Counted from the first letter of the stretch, positions 26,423 to 35,228 are shown. The stretch is 64,000 bases of DNA from UBA3478 sp036782715 (GCA_036782715.1 DAIPYN010000007.1:1-64000); one strand, 5' to 3'. Made by a program: numbers and translations. The notes: generated by a model from the letters alone, not told the origin.

Positions 26423-27661
26423 TTATTTCAATGTAAGCATCCCATTTAAAAAACTTCCAGTACCAATAGTTTCAAAAGATTCACAGCAAAAAAGTTCGGT
26501 TTGAGGATCTTTTTCAACCGCAGTATGGGACTTATCGCTAGCAAAGAAACTTAGATTAGCTACAGAGCCTTCTTTTATTTCTGGGGTAGGGATTTGAAAG
26601 ATTTCGTAGCCTCTACAAAGGATTTCAACTGCTTTTTGGATACCAACCAATTTAGAAAGGGCTGGGAAAAAATAATCCTTTGTTTTTGATCCAAATTCTG
26701 CGAGATCAAACTCTAAGTTCTTTTCTTCGGTACTACAATTAAAATGATCTGATACGACGATATCTATTGTACCTTCCTTCAATGCCTCTATAAGTTTTAA
26801 TCTCGTTTCCTCGTTAGCTAAAGGTGGGTTCAACTTATATCTAGAGTCAAATCCTTCCAATTTTTCGTCGTTGAAGTAAAGATTACCGATACTAACGCTG
26901 GCTGTTACATTTAAACCTTCTTGTTTCGCTTCGCGAATGAGCTCAACAGATTCTGCGGTTGAGATTCCCATAAAGTGAATTTTCCCACCGGTGTATCTCA
27001 GTAACTCTAAATCTCTTTGAATACGAATCGATTCAGCGATTGATGGGATTCCTTTTAAACCTAATCGAGTACTAATTATACCCTCACGTACTACGCCTTT
27101 ACCTTTTAAGTAATAGTCGCAAGGGAAAACTCCAACAATTCCGTTAAAGGGTTGTGTGTACTGAAGGGCCAATTTCATTAGACCAGTATTGGTAATTCCC
27201 TTTTTATAATCCACGTATGCGATGGCTCCAGATAGTTTCAAATCATAGAGTTCAGCAAGCTCATCACCCTTGCTATCTAAGCTCAAGGTGCCGTAGGGTA
27301 ATATGCTTATAGGTAGTTGCTTGTATTGATTAAAGAAGGATAACGCACTTCCCTTATCAGGTAGCGGAAGTGTATTGGGCAATAAACCTACATGCGTAAA
27401 TCCGTTTTTCGAAATGCTGGTTAAATCATCTAAAAGTTTACCCTTTGCCTCGTAGCCTGGTTCGCTAAGTGCAATCTCAGCATCGATCCAACCACTACTT
27501 ACCATTTGGCCTGAAAGATCAACCGCTTCTTCAGTGGTAACCTCTAGGTCGGTACCAATTTCGGTAATAACCCCTCCTTGTATTCTAATATCTACGATTT
27601 GATTGTTTAAGGGATGTCCTGATTGTACTAGGGTAATACCTTTTAATAAATAATCCTTCAT
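26423..27661 (-). CDS. Dihydroorotase-like amidohydrolase lacking metal ligands (probable pseudo-enzyme)
   Basis: The 412-residue protein has the dihydroorotase layout: a short N-terminal beta-sandwich part, then a TIM-barrel. The segment SSGWIDAEIALSEPGYE (about 55-71) aligns with the family signature D-x-H-x-H-x-R-x-P-G, but both His and the Arg are replaced (E62, A64, S66). Later, HFMGISTAESVELI has Gly where H-I-S-T-A-E normally has its His, and ASVSIGN replaces the usual E-V-T-P-H-H. The DH of VVSDHFN remains. It probably cannot bind the usual two zinc ions. Related inactive homologues in other bacteria support aspartate transcarbamoylase, so a structural pyrimidine role is possible. It has its own promoter and is followed by an esterase gene. 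Confidence 0.85.
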   Translation of the reverse strand: MKDYLLKGITLVQSGHPLNNQIVDIRIQGGVITEIGTDLEVTTEEAVDLSGQMVSSGWIDAEIALSEPGYEAKGKLLDDLTSISKNGFTHVGLLPNTLPLPDKGSALSFFNQYKQLPISILPYGTLSLDSKGDELAELYDLKLSGAIAYVDYKKGITNTGLMKLALQYTQPFNGIVGVFPCDYYLKGKGVVREGIISTRLGLKGIPSIAESIRIQRDLELLRYTGGKIHFMGISTAESVELIREAKQEGLNVTASVSIGNLYFNDEKLEGFDSRYKLNPPLANEETRLKLIEALKEGTIDIVVSDHFNCSTEEKNLEFDLAEFGSKTKDYFFPALSKLVGIQKAVEILCRGYEIFQIPTPEIKEGSVANLSFFASDKSHTAVEKDPQTELFCCESFETIGTGSFLNGMLTLK

Positions 27662-27676
27662 TGAGATGATTTAGTG

Positions 27677-27684
27677 CAAATTTA
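27677..27684 (-). promoter_or_regulatory. Promoter -7 box for the dihydroorotase-like gene
   Basis: TAAATTTG on the minus strand matches TAnnTTTG exactly, 15 bases before the ATG at 27661, in the 38-base gap after the S10 peptidase gene. Confidence 0.57.
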
Positions 27685-27699
27685 GGAAATAAATCAGCC

Positions 27700-29184
27700 T
27701 TAGTATTTAGCTGATTTCGAACCTACAGCGCTTTCTTTTATAAAAGCTTTTAAATCGTCATTGGCAGACTTTAAATCGGCTGCTCTTAAATACATCATGT
27801 GTCCAGATTCGTAACCTTTAAAGCTAAAGCGATCACTAAACTGTCCACTCGGATCAATTTGCCACAAGGTATATTTTGCATTGAAATAGGTAGTGGCACC
27901 GTCATAATATCCTGATTGACAAAGCACTCTTAAGTATGGATTTTCTGCCATGGCAATCCCTAAGTCTTCTCTAGTATTTATACGATCGTCTTCCCAAGGT
28001 CTTACCGGGCCGAACATATTGTATTTAACATCGGTTCTGAATCCCAGAACTTCATTGTAATAATAATTGACTGCTGGTGTAAAACTGTGAAGCCATGACG
28101 TTAGTTCTGAGTTGTAGTCAGGACTCATCCCAATTTTTTCTTTGTCGATTCCTTTGTAACGACTATCTAATCGTCCAACAGTAAAGCCTTCCTCTTTGAG
28201 TAGATTTTTCCAAAAATAAGAGGTCGGTATACTCAAATTTAGCCCCGCAACTTCAGAAACGCTTAGTCCTGAAAATCGAGCTAAGTCTTCAGTAACTTTT
28301 TGACGTTCGCTTCCCTTTAATGAGCCCCCTTTAGCAAGAGCAGGAATTAAGGTATTCAAGGTAAAGTCTTCAGATCTCTTTAAAGCTTCTCCTAACTCCA
28401 ATTCATTCAAACCATCCTGCAATTGATTGTGATAATGTGCAGCAGCCGTATAATAGGGGACATTTAAAGCTTCTGATACGGGACCCCCAACACGTAACAC
28501 TTGATAGTCTGCCGGGCTAACCATGATCACACCATTTAGATACATCCATTGTGACTCTTGAAGGGTGCGCGCTAATCCCATTACACGGGTTCCACCATAA
28601 CTTTCACCAATGATATATTTTGGTGCGCGCCATTTGTTATGTCTTGTTACGAAGGTGTTCAACCACTCTGCTAGGTAGGTGATATCAGCATCAATACCAA
28701 AGAATTTTGAACGATCAACTTGTTTTGGATCGAGTGGAATAGTTCTTGAATAACCCGTATTTACAGGATTAATAAAAACAATATCCGCATCTGTAAGCAC
28801 CGTATTAGGATTGTCTTTTACTCCATAGGGTTGTACTGGGAAACCTTCGTTATCAATTGTTAGTACTTTAGGACCTGTGTAAGCGAGATGCATCCAAACC
28901 GATCCAGATCCAGGCCCCCCATTAAAACTCATGATCAGTGGTCTTGTTTCCTTGGTTTCTTGCTTCTCAACTTTCTTCTGGTAATAAGTGTATTGCAAAT
29001 ACGCGATTTCACTACCATCGGTATCCCATACCGGTTGAGTACCCACTTCAACGGTATATTCTAACCAAGAATTATCGATTCGAATACGATCTTCTTTAAC
29101 CATCAGTGTATCTGAAGGAAGACTGCGTTGGGCAATTAATCCTATAGAACTGAGGATAAAACCTAGGACAAAGAGTTTTTTCAT
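27700..29184 (-). CDS. Secreted S10-family serine carboxypeptidase
   Basis: I choose ATG 29184 (MKKLFVLGFILSSIGLIAQ, a signal peptide), giving 494 residues. A longer frame back to 29280 would run into the next gene and place a second hydrophobic segment in front. Family features: PLIMSFNGGPGSGSVWMHL (S10 oxyanion region), IGESYGGTRVMGLA with the catalytic Ser, a C-terminal region with the Asp near VLCQSGYYDGATT, and the His in YESGHMMYLRAADL. It removes C-terminal residues from peptides, presumably in the periplasm or outside the cell. The neighbouring genes do not suggest a specific pathway. Confidence 0.9.
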   Translation of the reverse strand: MKKLFVLGFILSSIGLIAQRSLPSDTLMVKEDRIRIDNSWLEYTVEVGTQPVWDTDGSEIAYLQYTYYQKKVEKQETKETRPLIMSFNGGPGSGSVWMHLAYTGPKVLTIDNEGFPVQPYGVKDNPNTVLTDADIVFINPVNTGYSRTIPLDPKQVDRSKFFGIDADITYLAEWLNTFVTRHNKWRAPKYIIGESYGGTRVMGLARTLQESQWMYLNGVIMVSPADYQVLRVGGPVSEALNVPYYTAAAHYHNQLQDGLNELELGEALKRSEDFTLNTLIPALAKGGSLKGSERQKVTEDLARFSGLSVSEVAGLNLSIPTSYFWKNLLKEEGFTVGRLDSRYKGIDKEKIGMSPDYNSELTSWLHSFTPAVNYYYNEVLGFRTDVKYNMFGPVRPWEDDRINTREDLGIAMAENPYLRVLCQSGYYDGATTYFNAKYTLWQIDPSGQFSDRFSFKGYESGHMMYLRAADLKSANDDLKAFIKESAVGSKSAKY

Positions 29185-29212
29185 GGTATTATAATTTAAT
29201 TGAATTAAAGTA

Positions 29213-29989
29213 CTAAAACTGTTCAAAGGCGCCAATTCCAAAAAGAGCAAAATCATATTTAACAGGATCATAGGGGTCAAATGACCTTAGATTGGTATCT
29301 AATTCCATTAATGCCTTCGCATCATTCTGTTTCCTTTGAAGTATTCCTAATTGTTTTGCTATTCGAGCGGTATGAACATCTAAAGGGCAAGATAACTGTG
29401 AGGTATTTATTTTGTTCCAAATTCCAAAATCAACTCCTTTTTGATTCGGCCTAATCATCCATCGTAAATACAAATGAATTCGTTTCGCAGCTGAACCTTT
29501 AGAAGGGTCTGCAAGATGTTTTTCAAAGCGACTCTCATGGGGAACTTCTAAAATAAAATCTCGAAAGTTGGATATGCCCGAATTCAAGAAAGGCGTGTCG
29601 GTCTGAAATAAAGACTCTAGGCTATTATTGGTGCTGTAATACTCCTTTAACCGGATAAGTAAAAAGGCTAAATCACGATCATTAAAGGTTCTATGAACAA
29701 ACCCTTTGGTGGTATGTTTAATTTCATCAGAAGTATGTTCTAAAAGAAAATGATGGGGTTGGCCTTCTAGAATTTCAAAGATCTTTTCGGCATTGTTAAT
29801 GATTGACTTTCGATTACCCCAAGCAATTAGCGCGGTCAGTAAACCAAGTATTTCTTTATCCTGTTTAGTATCAGCTCTATGAACCACTCCCAAAGGATCG
29901 GTTTCTAAAAATTCAGGAGATTCATATTGAGCAGCTTTTTCATCGAGATACTGCTTTAATTCTTTTTTAGATAATCTGGCCATTTTCAA
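29213..29989 (-). CDS. TIGR02757 (DUF2400) family protein
   Basis: A 258-residue protein of a family found mostly in Bacteroidota and some other bacteria. The recognisable parts are HRADTKQDKEILGLLTALIAWGNRKSIINNA near the N-terminus (in part), HRTFNDRDLAFLLIRLKEYY in the middle, and the C-terminal CPLDVHTARIAKQLGILQRKQNDAK followed by FDPYDPVKYDFALFGIGAF. The second part resembles helix-hairpin-helix DNA glycosylases (conserved Asp in LDVHTARIA), so a nucleic-acid function is a reasonable guess. The start is ATG 29989 or 29983, overlapping the ABC transporter gene by 23 or 17 bases, so both are translationally coupled. Confidence 0.85.
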   Translation of the reverse strand: MKMARLSKKELKQYLDEKAAQYESPEFLETDPLGVVHRADTKQDKEILGLLTALIAWGNRKSIINNAEKIFEILEGQPHHFLLEHTSDEIKHTTKGFVHRTFNDRDLAFLLIRLKEYYSTNNSLESLFQTDTPFLNSGISNFRDFILEVPHESRFEKHLADPSKGSAAKRIHLYLRWMIRPNQKGVDFGIWNKINTSQLSCPLDVHTARIAKQLGILQRKQNDAKALMELDTNLRSFDPYDPVKYDFALFGIGAFEQF

Positions 29990-30629
29990 GAGTTATCGTG
30001 CGATCAGCTTTAGCCGCCAAATTTTTATCATGAGTAACCATTAAAAAGGCTGTGCCGGTTAACTCGCGAAGTTCTGTAAACATCTCGAAAAGTTGACTGG
30101 CGTTAATCGAATCTAAGTTGCCACTGGGTTCATCGGCGAAAACAATAGAAGGCTCATTGATCAGTGATCTAGCTACAGCGACTCTTTGCCTTTCTCCACC
30201 AGAAAGTGTGGCAGGTTTTTGATCTTTCTGTTCAAAAACGTTCAATTTTTGTAATAATCTTTGGGCACGTTCTTCTAAAATCTTGTTGTCTTTACCCGCA
30301 ATTTTCCCGGGTAGTAATACGTTTTCAAGAGCGCTAAACTCGTCTAATAACCCATGAAATTGAAACACAAATCCCATGTGTTCGTTTCGACACATCGATT
30401 GGTCCTTTTCAGAACCCTTTAAAAGATCATTGTCTAATAGCCTTAGGCTTGAATCAGATCGATGGTCAGGGGGTTCTAAACCACTTAAGATATTGAGAAG
30501 GGTAGTCTTACCTGCTCCTGAAACTCCTGTAATTGCAATAATTTCAGCTTTATTGACAACCATCGAAACTCCGTTTAAAACCGGTTTGTTATCGTAATGT
30601 TTATATAGATTTTGACCTTTTAAAATCAT
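29967..30629 (-). CDS. ABC transporter ATP-binding protein, LolD/MacB-like
   Basis: A 220-residue ATPase with Walker A GVSGAGKTTLL (about 37), Q-loop VFQFHGLLDEF, signature LSGGERQRVAVARSL (about 142), Walker B SIVFADEPSGNLD and the switch His in VTHDKNLA. The FADEPSGNLD form and small size match the LolD/MacB/FtsE group, which powers lipoprotein release or mechanotransmission-type export. No permease gene is adjacent, so the partner lies elsewhere. LolD is the most likely role in Bacteroidota, but this cannot be proved from the window. It starts divergently from msrA. Confidence 0.88.
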   Translation of the reverse strand: MILKGQNLYKHYDNKPVLNGVSMVVNKAEIIAITGVSGAGKTTLLNILSGLEPPDHRSDSSLRLLDNDLLKGSEKDQSMCRNEHMGFVFQFHGLLDEFSALENVLLPGKIAGKDNKILEERAQRLLQKLNVFEQKDQKPATLSGGERQRVAVARSLINEPSIVFADEPSGNLDSINASQLFEMFTELRELTGTAFLMVTHDKNLAAKADRTITLENGQII

Positions 30630-30662
30630 CGTTGTGATGTAACTTCACGCAAAATAAAGATT

Positions 30663-31193
30663 ATGAAAGAGAAAATTTACTTTGCTAGCGGATGTTTTTG
30701 GTGTACAGAGGCTGTATTTCAAAAAGTTCATGGGGTAGTGAATGTAAAGCCTGGATACATTGATGGGCTTTTTCGAAACCCGGCATATCGCGAGGTGTGT
30801 ACAGGAAGAACAGGTCATGCAGAGTGTGTTGAAATTGAATTTGAAACAACGGTAATCAGTGTTACTGAACTACTAGAAATCAATTTTGCCACTCACAACC
30901 CAACACAGCTTAATGCTCAAGGTAATGATAAAGGAACGCAGTATAGAAGCGGTATTTACTGCACCACCGATGAGCAGAAAATTGAAACATTGAAGTTTAT
31001 TGAACTTCTCGAAAAGGAGCAAGTTTTCAATCAGCCTATAGTAACTGAAATTAAAATGGCGACAGAATTTTTTGACGCCGAACTAGAACACCATAACTAT
31101 TACAGTACACACAAGGAACAACCTTATTGTCAGTGGGTAATCAATCCAAAAATTGAAAAATTAGAGAAGTACTTTTCAGATAAGATGAGTTAA
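30663..31193 (+). CDS. msrA: Peptide methionine (S)-sulfoxide reductase
   Basis: A 176-residue MsrA, which repairs oxidised methionine (S-sulfoxide form) with thioredoxin. The catalytic motif GCFWCTEAVFQKVHGV lies at residues 10-25, with the nucleophilic Cys in GCFWC. GYIDG and THNPTQLNAQGNDKGTQYRSGIY are standard family segments, and HKEQPYCQWVINPK near the C-terminus contains a likely resolving Cys. There is no signal peptide or MsrB fusion. The ABC gene is divergent; its 3' end overlaps the convergent DUF6787-like gene by 4 bases. Confidence 0.96.
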   Translation: MKEKIYFASGCFWCTEAVFQKVHGVVNVKPGYIDGLFRNPAYREVCTGRTGHAECVEIEFETTVISVTELLEINFATHNPTQLNAQGNDKGTQYRSGIYCTTDEQKIETLKFIELLEKEQVFNQPIVTEIKMATEFFDAELEHHNYYSTHKEQPYCQWVINPKIEKLEKYFSDKMS

Positions 31194-31483
31194 TCCTTCA
31201 AAATTCTTAAACGTTTGAGCATCTTCTTTTCAAAGGCCCAGAAGAATTTGAATTGACCGAAAATCCATCCGAACAATACAAGTAGTACTTGATATAATGG
31301 AAAGATTAAAATGATTCTTAATGGCCAGTAAAGGATCGGATTGGTTTCGGAGTAAATTCCAAAAAAATGAACCAAGGGCGCGGCTATTTTAGAAGCTGTA
31401 CTACCAGTAATGGCAAAAACAATAAAAATGATCACCAATTGCAAGTTGGAGGTAATTTGCCATTTTTCTTTGAGTCGATTCAT
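31190..31483 (-). CDS. Small two-to-three-helix membrane protein, DUF6787-like
   Basis: I take ATG 31483 (MNRLKEKWQITSNLQ), giving 97 residues; an ATG at 31504 inside serC would add seven residues. A short basic N-terminus is followed by hydrophobic helices at about 16-35, 52-72 and possibly a third, ending with a basic amphipathic tail. Similar short proteins follow serC in other flavobacteria as I remember, without known function. It is probably the last gene of the acyl-CoA reductase-serC operon. Confidence 0.75.
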   Translation of the reverse strand: MNRLKEKWQITSNLQLVIIFIVFAITGSTASKIAAPLVHFFGIYSETNPILYWPLRIILIFPLYQVLLVLFGWIFGQFKFFWAFEKKMLKRLRILKD

Positions 31484-31496
31484 GAAAGAAATTTTT

Positions 31497-32573
31497 TTAT
31501 GCATTATCCGTATGCTTTATGATATCGGTTAACACCTTGACACTTTCCAAGGAAAGGGCATTATACATGGATGCTCTATATCCGCCCACAAGTCGATGAC
31601 CTTTAATTCCAACGATGTTTTCTTCGTTACATTTTTGATCAAAGGCTTCTGCTACAGCCGTATTCTCTATGGTAAAAGTGACATTCATTTCTGATCGACT
31701 ATCCTTATCAGCAAAACCTTTGAAGTGCGCACTATGGTCAAGAGTATCATAAAGTAGCGCTGCCTTTTTTGAATTATTCTCTGCAACCGTTGAGATTGTT
31801 TTTTCTTCAAGCCATTTAAGGTTTAAAAGGCTCGTATAGATTGAAAAAACAGTAGGAGTGTTGAACATAGATTTAGCGTCAATGTGCTTTCTATAGTCTA
31901 ACATAGACAATTGGTTTCTGCTTACGACCTGTTCGAGAAATTGATTTTTGATCACCACGATTGTTGTACCAGCAGGTCCAATGTTCTTTTGAGCCCCAGC
32001 ATATATTAAGTCAAAATGAGTATAGTCTCTACTCGTTGAAAATATATCAGAGCTCATATCAATGATGGATGGGCTACCTAGTGTATTAAAATCTTTAAAC
32101 TGGGTTCCGTATATCGTATTATTACTGGTAAGATGAATGTAATCGTAACCTTCTGTCGGTAGCGCTTCTAACTCATTTATGTTAGGTACCGATTTGTAGT
32201 CGATTTCTTCTCCATCGAAAAGTAGGGTTACTCCTCCGATCTTTTTTGCTTCAGCGATTGCCTTTTTACTCCACACCCCTGTATTTATATAGCCGGCACT
32301 CTGACTCAAAAAATTATAGGGAGCCATAGCAAATTGAAGTGATGCCCCACCATGCATGAATAAGGCGGTATGGGTTTTACTTGAAAGCCCCATTAACTTT
32401 AAAAGAAGCTCTCGAGCCTCCTCTATGACATCAACAAAAGCCTTAGATCGGTGGCTTATTTCCAAAATGGAAAGCCCTGAGCCATTAAAATTCTTTGCGG
32501 CCTCCGCAGCCTGCTCAAAGACTGTTTTAGGTAAAATACAAGGACCTGCACCGAAATTGTGTGATTTGATCAT
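31497..32573 (-). CDS. serC: Phosphoserine aminotransferase
   Basis: SerC converts 3-phosphohydroxypyruvate and glutamate to O-phosphoserine, the second step of serine synthesis, and also acts in pyridoxal phosphate synthesis. The 358-residue protein starts NFGAGPCILP, as the family does, and carries the PLP lysine in IYAGAQKNIGPAG (about 195). LEISHRSKAF near 38 and the C-terminal KGHRLVGGYRASMYNAL are also diagnostic. It lies 3 bases after the acyl-CoA reductase-like gene. O-phosphoserine is also the expected substrate of a cysteate synthase, which may link it to the PLP-enzyme pair at 10.7-13.1 kb. Confidence 0.96.
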   Translation of the reverse strand: MIKSHNFGAGPCILPKTVFEQAAEAAKNFNGSGLSILEISHRSKAFVDVIEEARELLLKLMGLSSKTHTALFMHGGASLQFAMAPYNFLSQSAGYINTGVWSKKAIAEAKKIGGVTLLFDGEEIDYKSVPNINELEALPTEGYDYIHLTSNNTIYGTQFKDFNTLGSPSIIDMSSDIFSTSRDYTHFDLIYAGAQKNIGPAGTTIVVIKNQFLEQVVSRNQLSMLDYRKHIDAKSMFNTPTVFSIYTSLLNLKWLEEKTISTVAENNSKKAALLYDTLDHSAHFKGFADKDSRSEMNVTFTIENTAVAEAFDQKCNEENIVGIKGHRLVGGYRASMYNALSLESVKVLTDIIKHTDNA

Positions 32574-32576
32574 TGG

Positions 32577-33620
32577 TTAGGACAATAAGAATTGCAAGGT
32601 ATCAATTTGGTCTGCAAAATCCCATAATTTAGGTTGCTGGGTTTGACCAAAATTCACCTCATTGAATGAAGAATTTTCAGATGATACTATGCATTGTATA
32701 TGCTCTCTTTGTTCTTGGATGTAGTTCTTCACTTCTGTAAGATTTTCATAAAAACTGTAATGAAGAACTCCTAAAGGAGACTTGAGCATCGGATTATTCT
32801 GAAGAAGAATGAACTCAAAGTCGATAAAGGGGTCGCCGTTCATCAATGCAATCGCCTTGTGATAGTCATAATTGTTTGCATATTTATTATGATTGATGAT
32901 CGTTGAATAGGATTTAAATGCATTTTTTAAACGATCAAAATCAAAGGAGCGAGGTACCCAAAGTTGTGTTACGTTTCGGCATCCTAAACCGAAATATTGA
33001 AAAACATCACTTGCCAAATATTCTAATTCATTGTCGGTAGTTTCCTGTTTAATAATAGCAAGAGAACTTCTATTTTTCCTGATAATATTGGGAAATTTAG
33101 AGAAGTAATGATCAAAATAGCGTGCACTATTATTACTTCCTGTAGCGATGACATGTGTGAACCCCTGCGCTTTGTTCTCACTAATTTCAAAATACTTCGA
33201 AGCTTCTGGGTTGATCGTTTTTATTCGCTCGATGAGATAACTTATTAGCAAAGCGTCTTTTGAAGAGACTTTAATCATTGATTTTGAACCAGACAAAAAG
33301 GAACAAATAACATCGTGTAGCCCAACGAGCGGAATATTCCCTGCTAGAATTAGCAGTACTACCTTATCGTTTTTTTTCTCAAAAAGCTGAGCGTCATATG
33401 CACTGATAAACTGATTTAAATGCTCACTTTTTAATAGTGCGGCCCAAGAGGATAAACTTTGTATTATACTCTCAATAGTGAACCAGGGATTACTTTGATT
33501 TACCTTATTTAAAAGGTTTTCAAAAGTTTCACTGTAAGACGAGTTTTTTAACTCGAGATGTATCGCATCCCCGAGGTCGGCCAAGACTTGAATTCTTTGA
33601 TTTAATGATAGGACCTTCAT
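32577..33620 (-). CDS. LuxC-like acyl-CoA reductase
   Basis: A 347-residue protein (ATG 33620) of the LuxC/acyl-CoA reductase family, which reduces activated acyl groups to aldehydes with NADPH. Seen: LLILAGNIPLVGLHDVICSFLSGSKSMIKVSSKD (in part) near 90-125, the cofactor-binding type loop VIATGSNNSARYFDHYF near 160, and the candidate nucleophilic Cys in FGLGCRNVTQLWVP near 215. No lux genes are near, so bioluminescence is not implied. A longer frame from 33656 crosses the promoter and is rejected. It is first in an operon with serC; this neighbourhood with a divergent ferredoxin recurs in flavobacteria as I remember, yet its real substrate is unknown. Confidence 0.85.
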   Translation of the reverse strand: MKVLSLNQRIQVLADLGDAIHLELKNSSYSETFENLLNKVNQSNPWFTIESIIQSLSSWAALLKSEHLNQFISAYDAQLFEKKNDKVVLLILAGNIPLVGLHDVICSFLSGSKSMIKVSSKDALLISYLIERIKTINPEASKYFEISENKAQGFTHVIATGSNNSARYFDHYFSKFPNIIRKNRSSLAIIKQETTDNELEYLASDVFQYFGLGCRNVTQLWVPRSFDFDRLKNAFKSYSTIINHNKYANNYDYHKAIALMNGDPFIDFEFILLQNNPMLKSPLGVLHYSFYENLTEVKNYIQEQREHIQCIVSSENSSFNEVNFGQTQQPKLWDFADQIDTLQFLLS

Positions 33621-33643
33621 TTGTTTACTATCTAGAGTGTAGC

Positions 33644-33651
33644 TAATTTTG
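33644..33651 (+). promoter_or_regulatory. Promoter -7 box for the ferredoxin gene
   Basis: TAATTTTG is an exact TAnnTTTG match, 22 bases before the ATG at 33674. It faces the acyl-CoA reductase promoter box across two bases. Confidence 0.62.
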
Positions 33652-33653
33652 CA

Positions 33654-33661
33654 CAAAAGTA
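33654..33661 (-). promoter_or_regulatory. Promoter -7 box for the acyl-CoA reductase-serC operon
   Basis: TACTTTTG on the minus strand is an exact TAnnTTTG match, 33 bases before the ATG at 33620. Confidence 0.62.
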
Positions 33662-33673
33662 ATACATCATATC

Positions 33674-34024
33674 ATGGCAATCATTATCACTGACGAATGC
33701 ATCAATTGTGGGGCCTGTGAGCCAGAATGTCCTAACACTGCGATTTATGAAGGTGCAGATTCGTGGAGGTATAGTGATGGAACTAAGCTAAACGGAAAAG
33801 TTTCGATGAATAACGGAGAAACTATTGATGCAAATCTAGCTCAGGAAGCAATAAGTGATGAATTTTATTACATCGTTCCAGATAAGTGTACCGAATGTAT
33901 GGGATTTCATGAAGAGCCACAATGTGCTGCGGTATGTCCTGTTGATTGCTGTGTTCCCGATCCTAACGTGGTAGAGACTGAAGAGGTGCTTCTTGCCAAA
34001 CAAAGACTGATGCACCCCGATTAA
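33674..34024 (+). CDS. 2[4Fe-4S] ferredoxin
   Basis: A 116-residue small electron carrier. Cluster-binding motifs are CINCGACEPECPNTAI at residues 10-25 and CTECMGFHEEPQCAAVCPVDCC at about 76-97 (split here: CTECMG, then CAAVCPVDCC), with the Cx2C pair, an 8-residue insertion before the third Cys, and further Cys. This is the Alvin-like type with an insertion and a C-terminal extension. Between the clusters lies an insert of about 50 residues. The redox partner is not evident; the divergent acyl-CoA reductase is an obvious neighbour but has its own NADPH-type site. Confidence 0.93.
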   Translation: MAIIITDECINCGACEPECPNTAIYEGADSWRYSDGTKLNGKVSMNNGETIDANLAQEAISDEFYYIVPDKCTECMGFHEEPQCAAVCPVDCCVPDPNVVETEEVLLAKQRLMHPD

Positions 34025-34044
34025 TATTCCTAACCCCTTAATTT

Positions 34045-35139
34045 ATGAAAGCAGGTATTGTAGGTTTACCCAACGTGGGAAAATCGACCCTTTTTAATTG
34101 TCTATCGAATGCAAAGGCACAAAGCGCGAATTTTCCCTTTTGTACCATTGAACCTAATGTAGGGGTTGTAAATGTTCCAGACCCTCGTCTTGAGGTTTTA
34201 GAGTCAATGGTCAATCCTGAAAGGGTAGTTCCCGCTACCGTTGAAATTGTTGATATTGCTGGGCTTGTCAAGGGTGCCTCTAAAGGGGAAGGGTTAGGAA
34301 ATCAATTTCTAGGAAACATTAGAGAAACAGACGCTATTATTCATGTTCTGAGATGTTTTGAAGATCCGAATATTGTTCACGTTGATGGTAGCGTTGATCC
34401 TATTCGAGATAAGGAAACGATTGACATCGAATTACAGCTTAAAGATTTAGAAAGCGTTGAAAAACGTCTAGAAAAGGTAGGGAGAGCTGCTAAAACGGGT
34501 AATAAAGAAGCGCAAAAGGAGAAAGAAATTCTAGACCAGTTGAAGAGCTGTTTAGAATCAGGGAATTCGGTCCGAACCTTGGCCTTCGAAAATAAGGATC
34601 AGCAAATCTTTGTTAACTCCCTTCAGTTAATTACAGATAAGCCGGTACTTTATGTTTGTAACGTCGATGAATCAGCTGCCGTTGCTGGTAATGCCATGGT
34701 TGATCGTGTTAAGGAAGCAGTTGCCTCGGAAAATGCAGAAGTCATTGTTCTAGCGGTAGGTACTGAGGCAGATATAACAGAACTAGAATCTTATGAAGAA
34801 CGACAAATGTTCTTAGAAGACATGGGCTTAACTGAACCGGGCTCTGCAAAACTGATTCGCAGTGCCTATAAACTCCTCAATTTAGAAACCTACTTTACCG
34901 CTGGGGTCAAAGAAGTGCGAGCCTGGACTATTAAGGTGGGAAGCACGGCACCAGTGGCTGCAGGAGTAATTCACACTGATTTTGAAAAAGGATTTATTCG
35001 TGCAGAAGTAATTGCCTTCGAGGATTACCAACACTATGGAAGCGAACAAAAGGTGAAAGAGGCCGGAAAAGTTCGTGTAGAAGGAAAAGAATACATTGTT
35101 AAGGATGGTGATGTAATGCACTTCCGCTTTAATGTGTAA
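34045..35139 (+). CDS. ychF: Ribosome-associated ATPase/GTPase YchF (OLA1 family)
   Basis: A 364-residue P-loop protein of the Obg-related YchF family, which prefers ATP and binds the ribosome. Walker A GLPNVGKSTLFN at 7-18, NFPFCTIEPNVGVV near 32, switch-type DIAGLVKGASKGEGLGNQFL near 70, and NVDE near 210 in place of the usual NKxD guanine-specificity motif, which is typical of YchF. A TGS domain closes the protein (TIKVGSTAPVAAGVIHTDFEKGFIRAEV in part, then KEYIVKDGDVMHFRFNV). It lies 20 bases after the ferredoxin gene. Confidence 0.97.
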   Translation: MKAGIVGLPNVGKSTLFNCLSNAKAQSANFPFCTIEPNVGVVNVPDPRLEVLESMVNPERVVPATVEIVDIAGLVKGASKGEGLGNQFLGNIRETDAIIHVLRCFEDPNIVHVDGSVDPIRDKETIDIELQLKDLESVEKRLEKVGRAAKTGNKEAQKEKEILDQLKSCLESGNSVRTLAFENKDQQIFVNSLQLITDKPVLYVCNVDESAAVAGNAMVDRVKEAVASENAEVIVLAVGTEADITELESYEERQMFLEDMGLTEPGSAKLIRSAYKLLNLETYFTAGVKEVRAWTIKVGSTAPVAAGVIHTDFEKGFIRAEVIAFEDYQHYGSEQKVKEAGKVRVEGKEYIVKDGDVMHFRFNV

Positions 35140-35228
35140 AACTTCCTCGATTTTTGTTAATTACTTCTAGGGTTGAAGGGCGCTAAATACTAGGGTTCCC
35201 TGTATATTGTACCTTCCATAATCGATTT

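Noticed and set aside
29185..29280. Longer start of the S10 peptidase from 29280
   Set aside because: It would add a second hydrophobic segment before a good signal peptide and overlap the TIGR02757 gene by 68 bases.
32577..33620. Bioluminescence locus, from the LuxC-like reductase
   Set aside because: No luciferase or other lux genes are nearby; the gene sits with serC and a ferredoxin, and the family is wider than lux operons.
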